5,644 nucleotides of DNA from Ruminococcaceae bacterium UBA794 (GCA_002304735.1 DBIU01000116.1:1-5644); one strand, 5' to 3'; counted from the first letter of the stretch, positions 1 through 5,566 are shown. Translations and numbers: made by a program. The notes: generated from the sequence alone by a model not told the origin.

Positions 1-24
1 GCCTTACCACTTGGCTATAGCGCC
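1..24 (-). tRNA. tRNA-Cys, 5' part only (cut by window edge)
   Basis: On the minus strand positions 24 to 1 read as a 7-base acceptor 5' arm (GGCGCTA), TA at tRNA positions 8-9, then a D-arm with GCC and GGC as the stem around AAGTGGTAA. This start closely resembles the tRNA-Cys genes of Bacillota. The anticodon lies outside the window, so the identity rests on similarity of the first 24 bases only. It is the third gene of the leftward tRNA operon, after Phe and Gly. Confidence 0.7.
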
Positions 25-36
25 GTCTATCAAAGC

Positions 37-69
37 ACGAACTCCGCCGCAATTGCGCTCGGAGTTCGT
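37..69. repeat. inverted repeat between tRNA-Gly and tRNA-Cys
   Basis: ACGAACTCCG at 37-46 is matched exactly by its reverse complement at 60-69, with a 13-base loop that itself contains the palindrome GCAATTGC (49-56). It fills most of the 48-base spacer between the two tRNA genes. No run of T follows on the minus strand, so it is not a convincing terminator because tRNA-Cys lies downstream. A processing signal for the tRNA precursor is the simplest reading, by inference. Confidence 0.45.
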
Positions 70-72
70 TTA

Positions 73-148
73 TGGAGCGGATTACGAGGCTCGAACTCGC
101 TACCTCCACCTTGGCAAGGTGGCGCTCTACCAGATGAGCTAAATCCGC
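73..148 (-). tRNA. tRNA-Gly(GCC)
   Basis: This is a complete 76-base cloverleaf on the minus strand. The acceptor arm GCGGATT pairs with AATCCGC, followed by discriminator T and an encoded CCA (73-76 on the plus strand). The anticodon arm CCACC-TTGCCAA-GGTGG places the anticodon GCC at 115-113, reading GGC and GGU glycine codons. The T-loop carries the usual GTTCGAG core. It lies three bases downstream of tRNA-Phe, so the two must be cut from one precursor. Confidence 0.97.
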
Positions 149-151
149 AAA

Positions 152-227
152 TGGTGCCTCCGGTCGGAATCGAACCAACGACACGGGGATTTTCAGTCCC
201 CTGCTCTACCAACTGAGCTACAGAGGC
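152..227 (-). tRNA. tRNA-Phe(GAA)
   Basis: This is a complete 76-base cloverleaf on the minus strand. The acceptor arm GCCTCTG pairs with CGGAGGC with one G-U pair, followed by discriminator A and encoded CCA. The anticodon arm GGGGA-CTGAAAA-TCCCC gives anticodon GAA (194-192), which reads both phenylalanine codons. The D-arm (GCTC...GAGC) and the GGTTCGATTCC T-arm are standard. It is the first gene of the leftward tRNA operon, 33 bases after the promoter -10 box. Confidence 0.97.
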
Positions 228-260
228 ACGCTTTTTCAATCAGCGTTTGCCGACTATGAT

Positions 261-289
261 ATTATATCATCTTCCGCCGATTTTGTCAA
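261..289 (-). promoter_or_regulatory. sigma-A promoter of the tRNA-Phe/Gly/Cys operon
   Basis: On the minus strand a perfect TTGACA (289-284) and a perfect TATAAT (266-261) are separated by exactly 17 bases. Transcription should begin near 254, leaving a leader of about 26 bases before tRNA-Phe. A full-consensus promoter suits a stable-RNA operon. It lies 90 bases downstream of the stop codon of the NusG-domain-II gene. Confidence 0.92.
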
Positions 290-290
290 T

Positions 291-334
291 AGTTTTTTCA
301 AAAAAATTTTATTTTTTTCTATTTTTTTCATTTT
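291..334 (-). promoter_or_regulatory. phased A-tract, UP-element-like region
   Basis: Read on the minus strand, this stretch directly upstream of the tRNA promoter -35 box holds A-tracts at 293-298, 312-318 and 322-328. The last two centres are 10 bases apart, about one helical turn, and the first is about two turns from the second. Such tracts bend DNA and can act as UP elements bound by the RNA polymerase alpha subunit. The whole 228-378 gap holds no gene, and no strong terminator for the NusG-II gene is visible in it. Confidence 0.5.
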
Positions 335-378
335 ACATTATATGCAATTCGCAAAAAAATATTCCAAACCGCATAAAA

Positions 379-738
379 TCACGCGTCCGCGCCGTTTTCG
401 CCGCCGACAATTCTTATCTCAAGCCTGTGCGGAAGGCAGACAATCGGCACTGCGCCGTCGCTCACAGCGCCTCTGTTAACGCACACTTTATCGGGGCAAT
501 CCGCGAAAGCGACTCTCACCGCGCCGTTTTCGATTTTCACGACGTTCACTCCGTTTTCGCTCTCGACCGTAAACTCGATATCGCACGAAAGCGGCTCTTT
601 TCGAACAAGAACGCCGCCCAAATACACCTCAGCCGCCGCGTTTTCCCTCTTAATATTCAACATAACAACGAATATCGCCGCGCAGACCGCCGCTGCCGCC
701 AAAAGCGCCAAAACCCCGATTATTGCCTTTTTGCTCAT
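379..738 (-). CDS. NusG domain II-containing membrane-anchored protein
   Basis: The protein has 119 residues. Residues about 4-28 form one hydrophobic membrane segment after a short MSKK start, so the rest is probably outside the cytoplasm. Residues about 36-110 match the pattern of the NusG-domain-II family (COG5341-like): a beta-rich start with EVYLGGVLV, then ADCPDKVCVNRG (79-90) and PIVCLPHRLEI (98-108). Cysteines 81, 86 and 101 sit in the family motifs. The name reflects the fold only; the family is not the transcription factor NusG and its role is unknown. The start at 738 is chosen because AGGTGA lies at 748-743, four bases upstream of the ATG. The frame is open for another 43 codons upstream, but that extension would run through the hairpin at 754-783 and overlap the preceding gene. 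It is the third and last gene of the leftward sigma-factor cluster. Confidence 0.88.
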   Translation of the reverse strand: MSKKAIIGVLALLAAAAVCAAIFVVMLNIKRENAAAEVYLGGVLVRKEPLSCDIEFTVESENGVNVVKIENGAVRVAFADCPDKVCVNRGAVSDGAVPIVCLPHRLEIRIVGGENGADA

Positions 739-753
739 TGCTTCACCTAAACA

Positions 754-783
754 AAACCCCGCCCGCGATTGCAGGCGAGGTTT
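754..783 (-). terminator. terminator-like hairpin before the NusG-II gene
   Basis: On the minus strand AAACCTCGCC (783-774) pairs with GGCGGGGTTT (763-754), a 10-pair stem with one U-G pair and a 10-base loop. It is followed by the T-rich TGTTTA. It sits 32 bases after the stop codon of the membrane anti-sigma gene and only six bases before the AGGTGA ribosome site of the NusG-II gene. It may act as a partial terminator that lowers expression of the last gene, or as an mRNA end-protecting stem. The T-run is too broken for a confident full terminator. Confidence 0.5.
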
Positions 784-814
784 ATCCGCAAGCCGACGCG
801 TCTGCGCCGACCTT

Positions 815-2938
815 TCATTCAACAATACCGTCAACTCTCCACTTTCCGGCATTTTTCTCGAGCGCAACGCTCACCGCGCGATAACCGGGAACTCCGTTGA
901 ACGTCCCAACCTTGACGTAAAGCGTACCCGCGGCGGTTTCACCGTCGTCCGCGTTAATGACAAGCACGGTTTCCGAAACGTTTATCGCGTTCAATCCGCC
1001 CTTTGTGCAAGCCAGCTCGCCCGTCCGCGCAATATTGCAGCGGCTTCTGAGCGTATCCGCGGCGCCTTTGGTATAAATCGCGTCAATCGTCCCATTAAGC
1101 GATTTTGTATCGCCCAATCCGCTTGCGCCGAGCATTGATTTCGCAATCGCGTTCTGAAGCCCGATTGCGTCGTTAACGCTCTCGCGCATTTCCGCCGAAG
1201 CGTTCTCGTACGGCGCGCCGAAGTGAATACTAAGCTGTGAATTTCTTTCGCTGTAAGAGCTTGCGGTTATCGCAATTCGGCTGCCCGAAACGCTCGCCTT
1301 ATACTTTGAAGAAAATCCGTTTCTCCAATCAATTTTCGCGATAACGTCAAGTCCGCTTGCCGCGCGGATTTCGCCGTTTTCAATCGTATAATAGCCGCCG
1401 CAGAAGAACGAATTTTTCGACGCGCCGAACTCAGCCGAGCCGCCCGCAGGCGCTTCAACAAGCTTTTCCGCCGCAGGGTCGAAGATATACGAGCCGTCCG
1501 CGAAAGCAACCGCCGCATACGTTCCCGCCAGATTGCGCGAAGCCGCGCAGGCGCTTTCCGTGCTGAAAATCACAACCCCGTCGGACGTGCCGGCGATGTT
1601 TGATTTTACGATTTCAGCGCCGTTTTCACGCTCAACGAGAACATAAACGTATTCCCCGTTCATACACAGAACGCTCGCTTTTCCGTCCGAGCAGTAATAG
1701 CTTACCGCGACGTATTCAGCCTCGCCGTTGCTCAAAATCGCCGAGCAAACGTAATATACTCCGTCCTCGCAGACGTTTATAATAAGAATACCTGTTTCAT
1801 CGTCGTAAACGATATCCTCGATTTCGCCCGTCATCACTATGCCGTCAACGTCAAGCTCGACAAACGACTCAGCCATAACGTCAGCGTAAAACAGCCTTGA
1901 CCTCCTGCCCTCGCTGCAAGCGGTAACAAGCATTTTCGAGCCGTCCTCGGAAATCCAATCAACACGCGCATTCTCGCACTGCTGATAAGCAATCAAGGAC
2001 TCGGAATAGCCGTCAAACGCGTAAAGCGCCGCGCCTTGGCTGTTTATAGCCACAAACTTGTTATCATCGACAAAGAACGCTTCCTTCGCGTTAATTTCTC
2101 CCGTAAGGCAATACACTCCGTCAACCTCGAGCGGCAGCTTAACGCCGTCGGGAATTTCGGGAGGAGCAGCAGCTTCGCCGCCCGAGCCGTCCGAGCTTTC
2201 TCCGCTCTCGCCCGACTCAGCGTCGGAAACGTCCGAACCGTCCGAATTATCGGGCGCGCTTTCGCTCGGCTCCGAAGGTCTTACATCAGACGTATCTCCG
2301 CCTATATCAATATCCGGAATATCGGAAATATCGGGGTCCTTCGTGTTAATCGGCGCAACAATGTTGAGGCTGTCCTCTGCGGTCATCGCCTCGACCATAA
2401 ACACCTCGGCGCTCATCTGAAGCTGTTCCATAAGATTGCCCGTGCAGTTCACCACAGCGCCGGTAATCAGTCCCTCGCCTTTTTCAAAAGCCTTGCCGAC
2501 CGCCTCAGCGCCGATAACTCTCGTTTCATCGCTGAAATACAGCATCTTCACGGGAACGCTTCCCTGCGCGTGTTCCGTGAGAACCCTCTGCGTTTCCGCT
2601 GCGGAAAGCGGCTCTCTGAACGTCACCATAACGTCGCGAAGCTCGTCGGAATTTTCATTCCTTCGCAGCTCGTCAATAGCCTTTTCAATGCGCTGTTTAT
2701 CGGAAAGCGCGGTAATATTGCTTCCCGTAAGCAGGTCGACGCCCTTGTTCCCGCCGAAAGACGTGAACACAAACGTTCCCACTCCAACCACAACAGCCGC
2801 AGCCGCCGCGGTTATACCTATATATATGGGCATAGGCGAACGCTTCGCGAACCTGCCTTTTTTGGCATTCGCGAGAATTTTATCCTTATCGAACTGATAT
2901 TCGCTCATCAATTCCCTGTAAAAATCGCGCTTGTTCAC
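815..2938 (-). CDS. membrane-anchored probable anti-sigma factor with large extracellular domain
   Basis: The protein has 707 residues. Residues 1-34 form a short charged cytoplasmic tail. Residues about 36-60 are one Ala/Val-rich membrane helix, preceded by a basic stretch (KKGRFAKR), which predicts the C-terminus outside. Residues 65-200 are a mixed, partly helical domain. Residues 201-264 are an acidic Ser/Asp/Glu/Gly/Pro-rich linker. Residues about 268-570 consist of repeated short beta-strand units with turns such as SEDGSK, EDGVYY and ADGSYIFD, suggesting a beta-propeller. Residues about 580-707 end in VALEKNAGKWRVDGIVE, like an NTF2-like domain. It carries 12 cysteines, all after the membrane helix. 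The GTG start is fixed by AGGAGG eight bases upstream. It begins 48 bases after the ECF sigma gene, the standard position of a cognate anti-sigma factor. No zinc-finger anti-sigma motif is present, so the role comes from context and topology. A membrane receptor without sigma binding is the alternative. Confidence 0.75.
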   Translation of the reverse strand: MNKRDFYRELMSEYQFDKDKILANAKKGRFAKRSPMPIYIGITAAAAAVVVGVGTFVFTSFGGNKGVDLLTGSNITALSDKQRIEKAIDELRRNENSDELRDVMVTFREPLSAAETQRVLTEHAQGSVPVKMLYFSDETRVIGAEAVGKAFEKGEGLITGAVVNCTGNLMEQLQMSAEVFMVEAMTAEDSLNIVAPINTKDPDISDIPDIDIGGDTSDVRPSEPSESAPDNSDGSDVSDAESGESGESSDGSGGEAAAPPEIPDGVKLPLEVDGVYCLTGEINAKEAFFVDDNKFVAINSQGAALYAFDGYSESLIAYQQCENARVDWISEDGSKMLVTACSEGRRSRLFYADVMAESFVELDVDGIVMTGEIEDIVYDDETGILIINVCEDGVYYVCSAILSNGEAEYVAVSYYCSDGKASVLCMNGEYVYVLVERENGAEIVKSNIAGTSDGVVIFSTESACAASRNLAGTYAAVAFADGSYIFDPAAEKLVEAPAGGSAEFGASKNSFFCGGYYTIENGEIRAASGLDVIAKIDWRNGFSSKYKASVSGSRIAITASSYSERNSQLSIHFGAPYENASAEMRESVNDAIGLQNAIAKSMLGASGLGDTKSLNGTIDAIYTKGAADTLRSRCNIARTGELACTKGGLNAINVSETVLVINADDGETAAGTLYVKVGTFNGVPGYRAVSVALEKNAGKWRVDGIVE

Positions 2939-2946
2939 AAGAACGT

Positions 2947-2952
2947 CCTCCT
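2947..2952 (-). promoter_or_regulatory. AGGAGG ribosome binding site fixing a GTG start
   Basis: A full AGGAGG on the minus strand lies eight bases upstream of the GTG at 2938-2936. No ATG in frame is nearby at the right distance, so this site decides the non-ATG start of the anti-sigma gene. It lies in the 48-base gap after the sigma factor stop, which holds no terminator, so both genes should be on one mRNA. Confidence 0.85.
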
Positions 2953-2986
2953 TTCCCGAAAATTTCGCATAATAAAGCCCCTCGGC

Positions 2987-3580
2987 TCAGATATCAAACT
3001 TTTTCTTCTGCCGCTCGATAGTGCGGTAGAGCTTATTTTTCACGGTTGACAGATTAAGACCGAGCCGCTTTGAAACCTCGTCCAGCTTCATATCGCACAC
3101 GAAATGCAGATAGAAAATCTCGCCTATGGTTTCATCGCTCCTCGCGATATCGTCGAACACCTGTTTTGCGAGGATTTTATTCGCCATAATCTCCTCAAGC
3201 AGCGGCTCGTTGCGGGAAAGCTCCGCCTCAAGCGCCGCCGATTCCTCCTCCGAGAAATCCGACATATTTTTAACCTTGTCGCGGCGCTTTATGAACCCCG
3301 ACAAAAACGTCCTGCACTCAAACTTCGCTATATTAATAAGGAAAGCCTCGGCGGACTCGATATCCTCGTATCCCTTGTCGCAAATTCTTTTGTAAAACCG
3401 CGTATAAACGTTCTGTATAATATCCTCCGCGTCCTGAAAACGGGAAGCGTGGCTTGCGACGTATCTGGAAACGGCGCTGAACGTAGACGCATAAGCGTTA
3501 TTGAAATACAAATCGGTTTCGGGAGTGCCCAACGACGCTTCACCTCGTTTCACGTCCCCGCCGTGCATAACCGTAGTCAC
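2987..3580 (-). CDS. ECF-type RNA polymerase sigma factor
   Basis: The protein has 197 residues, the usual length of ECF sigma factors, with only the two core domains. Residues about 26-100 are region 2, with the -10-recognition helix around QDAEDIIQNVYTRFYKRI (49-66). Residues about 101-136 are an acidic linker. Residues 137-190 are region 4, where MKLDEVSKRLGLNLSTVKNK (164-183) is the helix-turn-helix that should contact the -35 element. It directs RNA polymerase to a small regulon, and the membrane protein encoded just downstream is its likely restraint. The GTG start at 3580 is supported by AGGA five bases upstream (3589-3586). An in-frame ATG at 3568 has no ribosome site, and a TTG at 3535 with AGGTGA upstream is a weaker alternative. 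The first 20 residues are unlike the family and could be outside the true protein. Transcription comes from a housekeeping-type promoter. Confidence 0.9.
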   Translation of the reverse strand: MTTVMHGGDVKRGEASLGTPETDLYFNNAYASTFSAVSRYVASHASRFQDAEDIIQNVYTRFYKRICDKGYEDIESAEAFLINIAKFECRTFLSGFIKRRDKVKNMSDFSEEESAALEAELSRNEPLLEEIMANKILAKQVFDDIARSDETIGEIFYLHFVCDMKLDEVSKRLGLNLSTVKNKLYRTIERQKKKFDI

Positions 3581-3638
3581 GCAAATCCTGCAAAAAGTTT
3601 CAATAATTTTCGCAATAATTTGTAAAAGGCGGAGTAAA

Positions 3639-3668
3639 ATTATACAAAATGTTGATATTTCTTCACAA
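3639..3668 (-). promoter_or_regulatory. possible second, proximal promoter of the sigma operon
   Basis: On the minus strand a perfect TATAAT (3644-3639) lies 18 bases after TTGTGA (3668-3663), which matches TTGACA at four of six positions. It is nearer the sigma gene than the main promoter. The region is AT-rich, so a chance TATAAT is easy, and this is a weak call. Confidence 0.25.
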
Positions 3669-3683
3669 TTACATACTTAATTT

Positions 3684-3712
3684 ATTATAGCACAATTTTG
3701 GCAGTTTGTCAA
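3684..3712 (-). promoter_or_regulatory. main promoter of the ECF sigma / anti-sigma operon
   Basis: On the minus strand a perfect TTGACA (3712-3707) is followed after 17 bases by a perfect TATAAT (3689-3684), with TGC just before it as an extended -10. The predicted start near 3677 leaves a leader of about 97 bases before the GTG of the sigma gene. This is a housekeeping sigma-A promoter. Its -35 box is 37 bases from the -35 box of the divergent promoter at 3750. Confidence 0.9.
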
Positions 3713-3749
3713 TTACCGCTTCACGTTTTTTGAAAATACGGAAAAGCGC

Positions 3750-3778
3750 TTGACAATGCAATTTTTTTGTGTTAATAT
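3750..3778 (+). promoter_or_regulatory. promoter of the HAD phosphatase gene
   Basis: A perfect TTGACA (3750-3755) is followed after 17 bases, which include a run of seven T, by TAATAT (3773-3778, four of six matches). Transcription should start near 3785, only about 25 bases before the ATG at 3810. It rules out the in-frame starts at 3750 and 3756, which lie inside the promoter. Confidence 0.75.
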
Positions 3779-3809
3779 TAAGAAAATGATTGAAAGGCGG
3801 ATTTCAGCG

Positions 3810-4448
3810 ATGAAAAAGGCGGTTTTGTTCGACCTTGACGGAACGCTTTGGGACTCCTCGCAGTCTGTTACAAATTCCTGGAACGATGTTCTCGCAAAGT
3901 ACCCCGAGGCGCCGCAAATAACGCTTCACGATATGCACGGATTTATGGGAAAGCAGCTTGACGAGATTGCGCGGATTATGATGCCGAGCCTGCCCGAAAG
4001 CAAGCGAATGAGCATTATGAACGAGTGTATGGATTATGAGACTGAATATCTTAAAGAACGCTGTGAAGCGGTTTTGTACCCAAAGCTGCACGAAACGCTC
4101 GAGCGGCTTGCGCAGGATTACAAGCTGATGATAGTGAGCAACTGTCAGGACGGTTATATACAGATTTTTTTGGAATTTTCGGGGCTTGGCGGGCTGTTTT
4201 CGGACTTTGAAAGCGCGGGCAAAACGGGGCTGTCAAAGGGCGAGAACAATCGGCTGATTATCGCGAGGAACGGTATTGAGAAGGCGGTTTACGTCGGCGA
4301 TACGCAGGGCGACCTCAATTCCGCGGATTTCGCGGGGATACCGTTTGTTTTCGCGGAATACGGTTTCGGCGCTGTGGGCAGAAAGACGGAAAGCGTGAAA
4401 AATTTCGCCGAGCTGCCCGAAATTTTGGAGAAATTTTTTGCCGAGTAA
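3810..4448 (+). CDS. HAD-superfamily phosphatase (phosphoglycolate phosphatase-like)
   Basis: The protein has 212 residues and all four HAD motifs: motif I FDLDGTLWD with nucleophile Asp8 and acid/base Asp10, motif II with Ser110 in MIVSNC, motif III with Lys143 in GLSKGENN, and motif IV GDTQGD with Asp164 and Asp168 for Mg2+. Residues about 16-85 form a helical C1 cap between motifs I and II, as in phosphoglycolate phosphatase and beta-phosphoglucomutase relatives. It should be a cytoplasmic Mg2+-dependent hydrolase of a small phosphorylated metabolite; the substrate cannot be read from the sequence. The ATG at 3810 is chosen because the product then begins just before motif I and GGCGG lies nine bases upstream. 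An ATG at 3786 sits about at the transcription start with no ribosome site. It is a single-gene unit, divergent from the sigma operon. Confidence 0.93.
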   Translation: MKKAVLFDLDGTLWDSSQSVTNSWNDVLAKYPEAPQITLHDMHGFMGKQLDEIARIMMPSLPESKRMSIMNECMDYETEYLKERCEAVLYPKLHETLERLAQDYKLMIVSNCQDGYIQIFLEFSGLGGLFSDFESAGKTGLSKGENNRLIIARNGIEKAVYVGDTQGDLNSADFAGIPFVFAEYGFGAVGRKTESVKNFAELPEILEKFFAE

Positions 4449-4458
4449 GAGGAACAGC

Positions 4459-4474
4459 GGCTGCGAAGCCTTTT
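4459..4474 (+). terminator. weak candidate terminator after the HAD gene
   Basis: GGCT and AGCC form a 4-pair stem closed by the GNRA tetraloop GCGA, followed by four T, starting 10 bases after the stop codon. The stem is short, so this may only be a weak terminator. AT-rich sequence follows up to the tRNA-Leu promoter, and no better terminator was found there. Confidence 0.3.
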
Positions 4475-4528
4475 GCAGAGCGGTTTTACGAAAATTATTA
4501 TTTTTTTGCAATTTTTTCAAAAAATCGC

Positions 4529-4557
4529 TTGACAAATTGCGAATTATGTGATATAAT
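4529..4557 (+). promoter_or_regulatory. sigma-A promoter of tRNA-Leu
   Basis: A perfect TTGACA (4529-4534), 17-base spacer and perfect TATAAT (4552-4557) are present, with TGA directly before the -10 box as an extended -10. A and T tracts at 4501-4524 lie directly upstream and could act as an UP element. The start should be near 4564, about 13 bases before the tRNA. Confidence 0.92.
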
Positions 4558-4576
4558 ATAACAGTCGTAAAGATAC

Positions 4577-4663
4577 GCGAGTGTGCTGGAATAGGCAGAC
4601 AGGCTAGCTTGAGGTGCTAGTGTTAGTAATGACGTGTGGGTTCAAGTCCCGTCACTCGCACCA
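4577..4663 (+). tRNA. tRNA-Leu(GAG)
   Basis: This is an 87-base class II tRNA with a long variable arm. The acceptor arm GCGAGTG (4577-4583) pairs exactly with CACTCGC (4653-4659), followed by discriminator A and encoded CCA. The D-stem is CTG with CAG. The anticodon arm CTAGC-TTGAGGT-GCTAG gives anticodon GAG (4611-4613), which reads CUC and CUU. The T-arm GTGGG/CCCGT has two adjacent wobble pairs at its base, a small oddity. It is a single-gene unit with its own promoter and terminator. Confidence 0.96.
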
Positions 4664-4678
4664 CCAGCGTGACGCTGG
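4664..4678 (+). repeat. small hairpin directly after tRNA-Leu CCA
   Basis: CCAGCG (4664-4669) and CGCTGG (4673-4678) pair around a TGA loop, starting at the base after the encoded CCA. A stem this close to the 3' end of a tRNA precursor probably affects where nucleases trim it. It lies nine bases before the terminator stem. Confidence 0.55.
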
Positions 4679-4687
4679 ACCCTTTAT

Positions 4688-4718
4688 CGCCCTTAGCAAG
4701 TGCTAGGGGCGGTTTTTT
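4688..4718 (+). terminator. strong intrinsic terminator of tRNA-Leu
   Basis: CGCCCTTAGC (4688-4697) pairs with GCTAGGGGCG (4702-4711) around the loop AAGT, a 10-pair stem with one U-G pair. After one G come six T (4713-4718). The stem, short loop and T-run fit a classic intrinsic terminator on the plus strand. Confidence 0.93.
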
Positions 4719-4747
4719 ATGCCCGCGAGGGGCTTTCTCGCCCAAAT

Positions 4748-4757
4748 CGGCTAGCCG
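4748..4757. repeat. 10-base perfect palindrome in intergenic gap
   Basis: CGGCTAGCCG is self-complementary over its full length. It lies in the 4719-4827 spacer, between the tRNA-Leu terminator and the lipoprotein promoter, where no gene is seen. It could be a small operator half-site pair, but nothing else supports this. Confidence 0.3.
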
Positions 4758-4801
4758 TCTGTGATTTCCCCGCAGCAAATCTCCGGCGCAGCATTTTCTT
4801 C

Positions 4802-4816
4802 AAAAAAAAAAAAAAA
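4802..4816. repeat. run of 15 A upstream of the lipoprotein promoter
   Basis: Fifteen consecutive A end 11 bases before the -35 box at 4828. Such a tract can act as an UP element, and its length makes it prone to slippage, so its length may vary between cells. Confidence 0.7.
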
Positions 4817-4827
4817 TGAACATTCCC

Positions 4828-4856
4828 TTGACTTTTTTGGAATAATATGTTAAGAT
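4828..4856 (+). promoter_or_regulatory. promoter of the lipoprotein gene
   Basis: TTGACT (4828-4833, five of six matches) and TAAGAT (4851-4856, five of six) are separated by 17 bases, with TGT directly before the -10 box as an extended -10. Transcription should start near 4863, giving a leader of about 100 bases before the ATG at 4964. No riboswitch fold was recognised in that leader. Confidence 0.75.
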
Positions 4857-4963
4857 AGAGTTGTAGGGGATTATTCCACTCAAAATGAACTTTTCGTTTA
4901 CGCTGTTTGGAATGAAAACCTATGCGAAGCTTTGGAATTTTTGATACAGAAAGGGTAATCACA

Positions 4964-5566
4964 ATGAAAGAAATCAAAAAGCGTCCGACTTTATTCGGAG
5001 CAAAAGCAGGAATTTTAAGCCTTTCGCTGGCATTTTCGCTTGTATTAAGCGGATGCAGCGAAGCTAACTCAACCGATTCGACAAGCACAAGCAGCTCGAC
5101 AAGCTCAACCGATTCGACAAGCTCGCCGCAGCCTGCTCAAAGCGAAAGCGGCTCAGGTTCTTCCGAAAGCTCCGTTGATTCGGATAACCAAAATCTCTGG
5201 ACTCCGCTTGATACGACGGCTGACGACGGCGTTGCGATTAAGAGCAAGCAGTACTTTTCCGAGGAAGAAAAGGCTGAAGTTATGAAAGCTTACGCGGCAC
5301 TTAAAAGATACTTGGACAAGTATATGAACGTTAATCTCCCCAACGCAAGCAAATATATCGTTTCAATTGACGATGTACGCAGAAACGGCGATTTATCAAC
5401 GCATTACGACCCATCTTACGGCTGTCCCGCGCCCACGGAAGTGCTCGACTTCCATATTGTGGCAAACGAGCATAGCGAGCAGATTTCGGCAAACTATCTT
5501 GTGATATGCAAAATAAACGGCGAATGGACAACCTACGCCGAATATAAAGCGCTGAACAACGCATAA
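4964..5566 (+). CDS. small Ser/Thr-rich lipoprotein of unknown function
   Basis: The protein has 200 residues. Residues 1-30 are a lipoprotein signal peptide: KEIKKR basic start, a hydrophobic core and the lipobox LSGC, so Cys31 should be lipidated and the protein held on the outer face of the membrane. Residues 32-75 are almost all Ser, Thr, Asp, Gly and Glu, a flexible wall-spanning linker built partly from a repeated STDSTS unit. Residues about 76-200 are a compact soluble domain with a helix around SEEEKAEVMKAYAALKRYLD and strand-like VLDFHIVANE and YLVICKINGEWTTYAEYK at the end. I do not recognise this domain. The ATG at 4964 has AAAGGG eight bases upstream; the in-frame ATG at 4922 has no ribosome site and would put a polar stretch before the signal peptide. 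It appears to be a single-gene unit. Confidence 0.85.
   Translation: MKEIKKRPTLFGAKAGILSLSLAFSLVLSGCSEANSTDSTSTSSSTSSTDSTSSPQPAQSESGSGSSESSVDSDNQNLWTPLDTTADDGVAIKSKQYFSEEEKAEVMKAYAALKRYLDKYMNVNLPNASKYIVSIDDVRRNGDLSTHYDPSYGCPAPTEVLDFHIVANEHSEQISANYLVICKINGEWTTYAEYKALNNA
5068..5122 (+). repeat. 19-base direct repeat within the lipoprotein linker
   Basis: CTCAACCGATTCGACAAGC occurs at 5068-5086 and again at 5104-5122, exact copies 36 bases apart, which keeps the reading frame. The copies encode the repeated Ser-Thr-Asp-Ser-Thr-Ser units of the linker. This points to expansion of the linker by tandem duplication. Confidence 0.9.

Noticed and set aside
30..239. minus-strand frame of 69 codons
   Set aside because: It is the translation of tRNA-Phe and tRNA-Gly, which account fully for the sequence.
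739..867. longer N-terminus for the NusG-II protein
   Set aside because: It would overlap the anti-sigma gene, pass through the hairpin, and place polar residues ahead of the membrane helix; AGGTGA supports the start at 738.
247..1138. plus-strand open frames at 247-750 and 731-1138
   Set aside because: They mirror the NusG-II gene and the end of the anti-sigma gene; no promoter or ribosome site is seen and the products are low-complexity basic.
2281..2340. short repeated bases in the anti-sigma linker as a possible CRISPR or tandem array
   Set aside because: The repeats are imperfect, have no constant spacers and are explained by the Asp/Ser/Ile-rich coding sequence of the linker.
2036..3049. 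337-codon open frame on the plus strand opposite the anti-sigma gene
   Set aside because: It lies wholly antisense to a gene with a good ribosome site and clear topology, has no ribosome site of its own, and its product is Arg/His-rich with no domain, as expected from the codon bias of the opposite strand.
4864..4963. 100-base leader of the lipoprotein as a riboswitch
   Set aside because: No conserved riboswitch core or terminator/antiterminator pair was recognised in it.
4717..5088. minus-strand frame of 123 codons
   Set aside because: It runs antisense through the lipoprotein signal peptide, promoter and the A15 run, which gives a meaningless Phe/Lys stretch.
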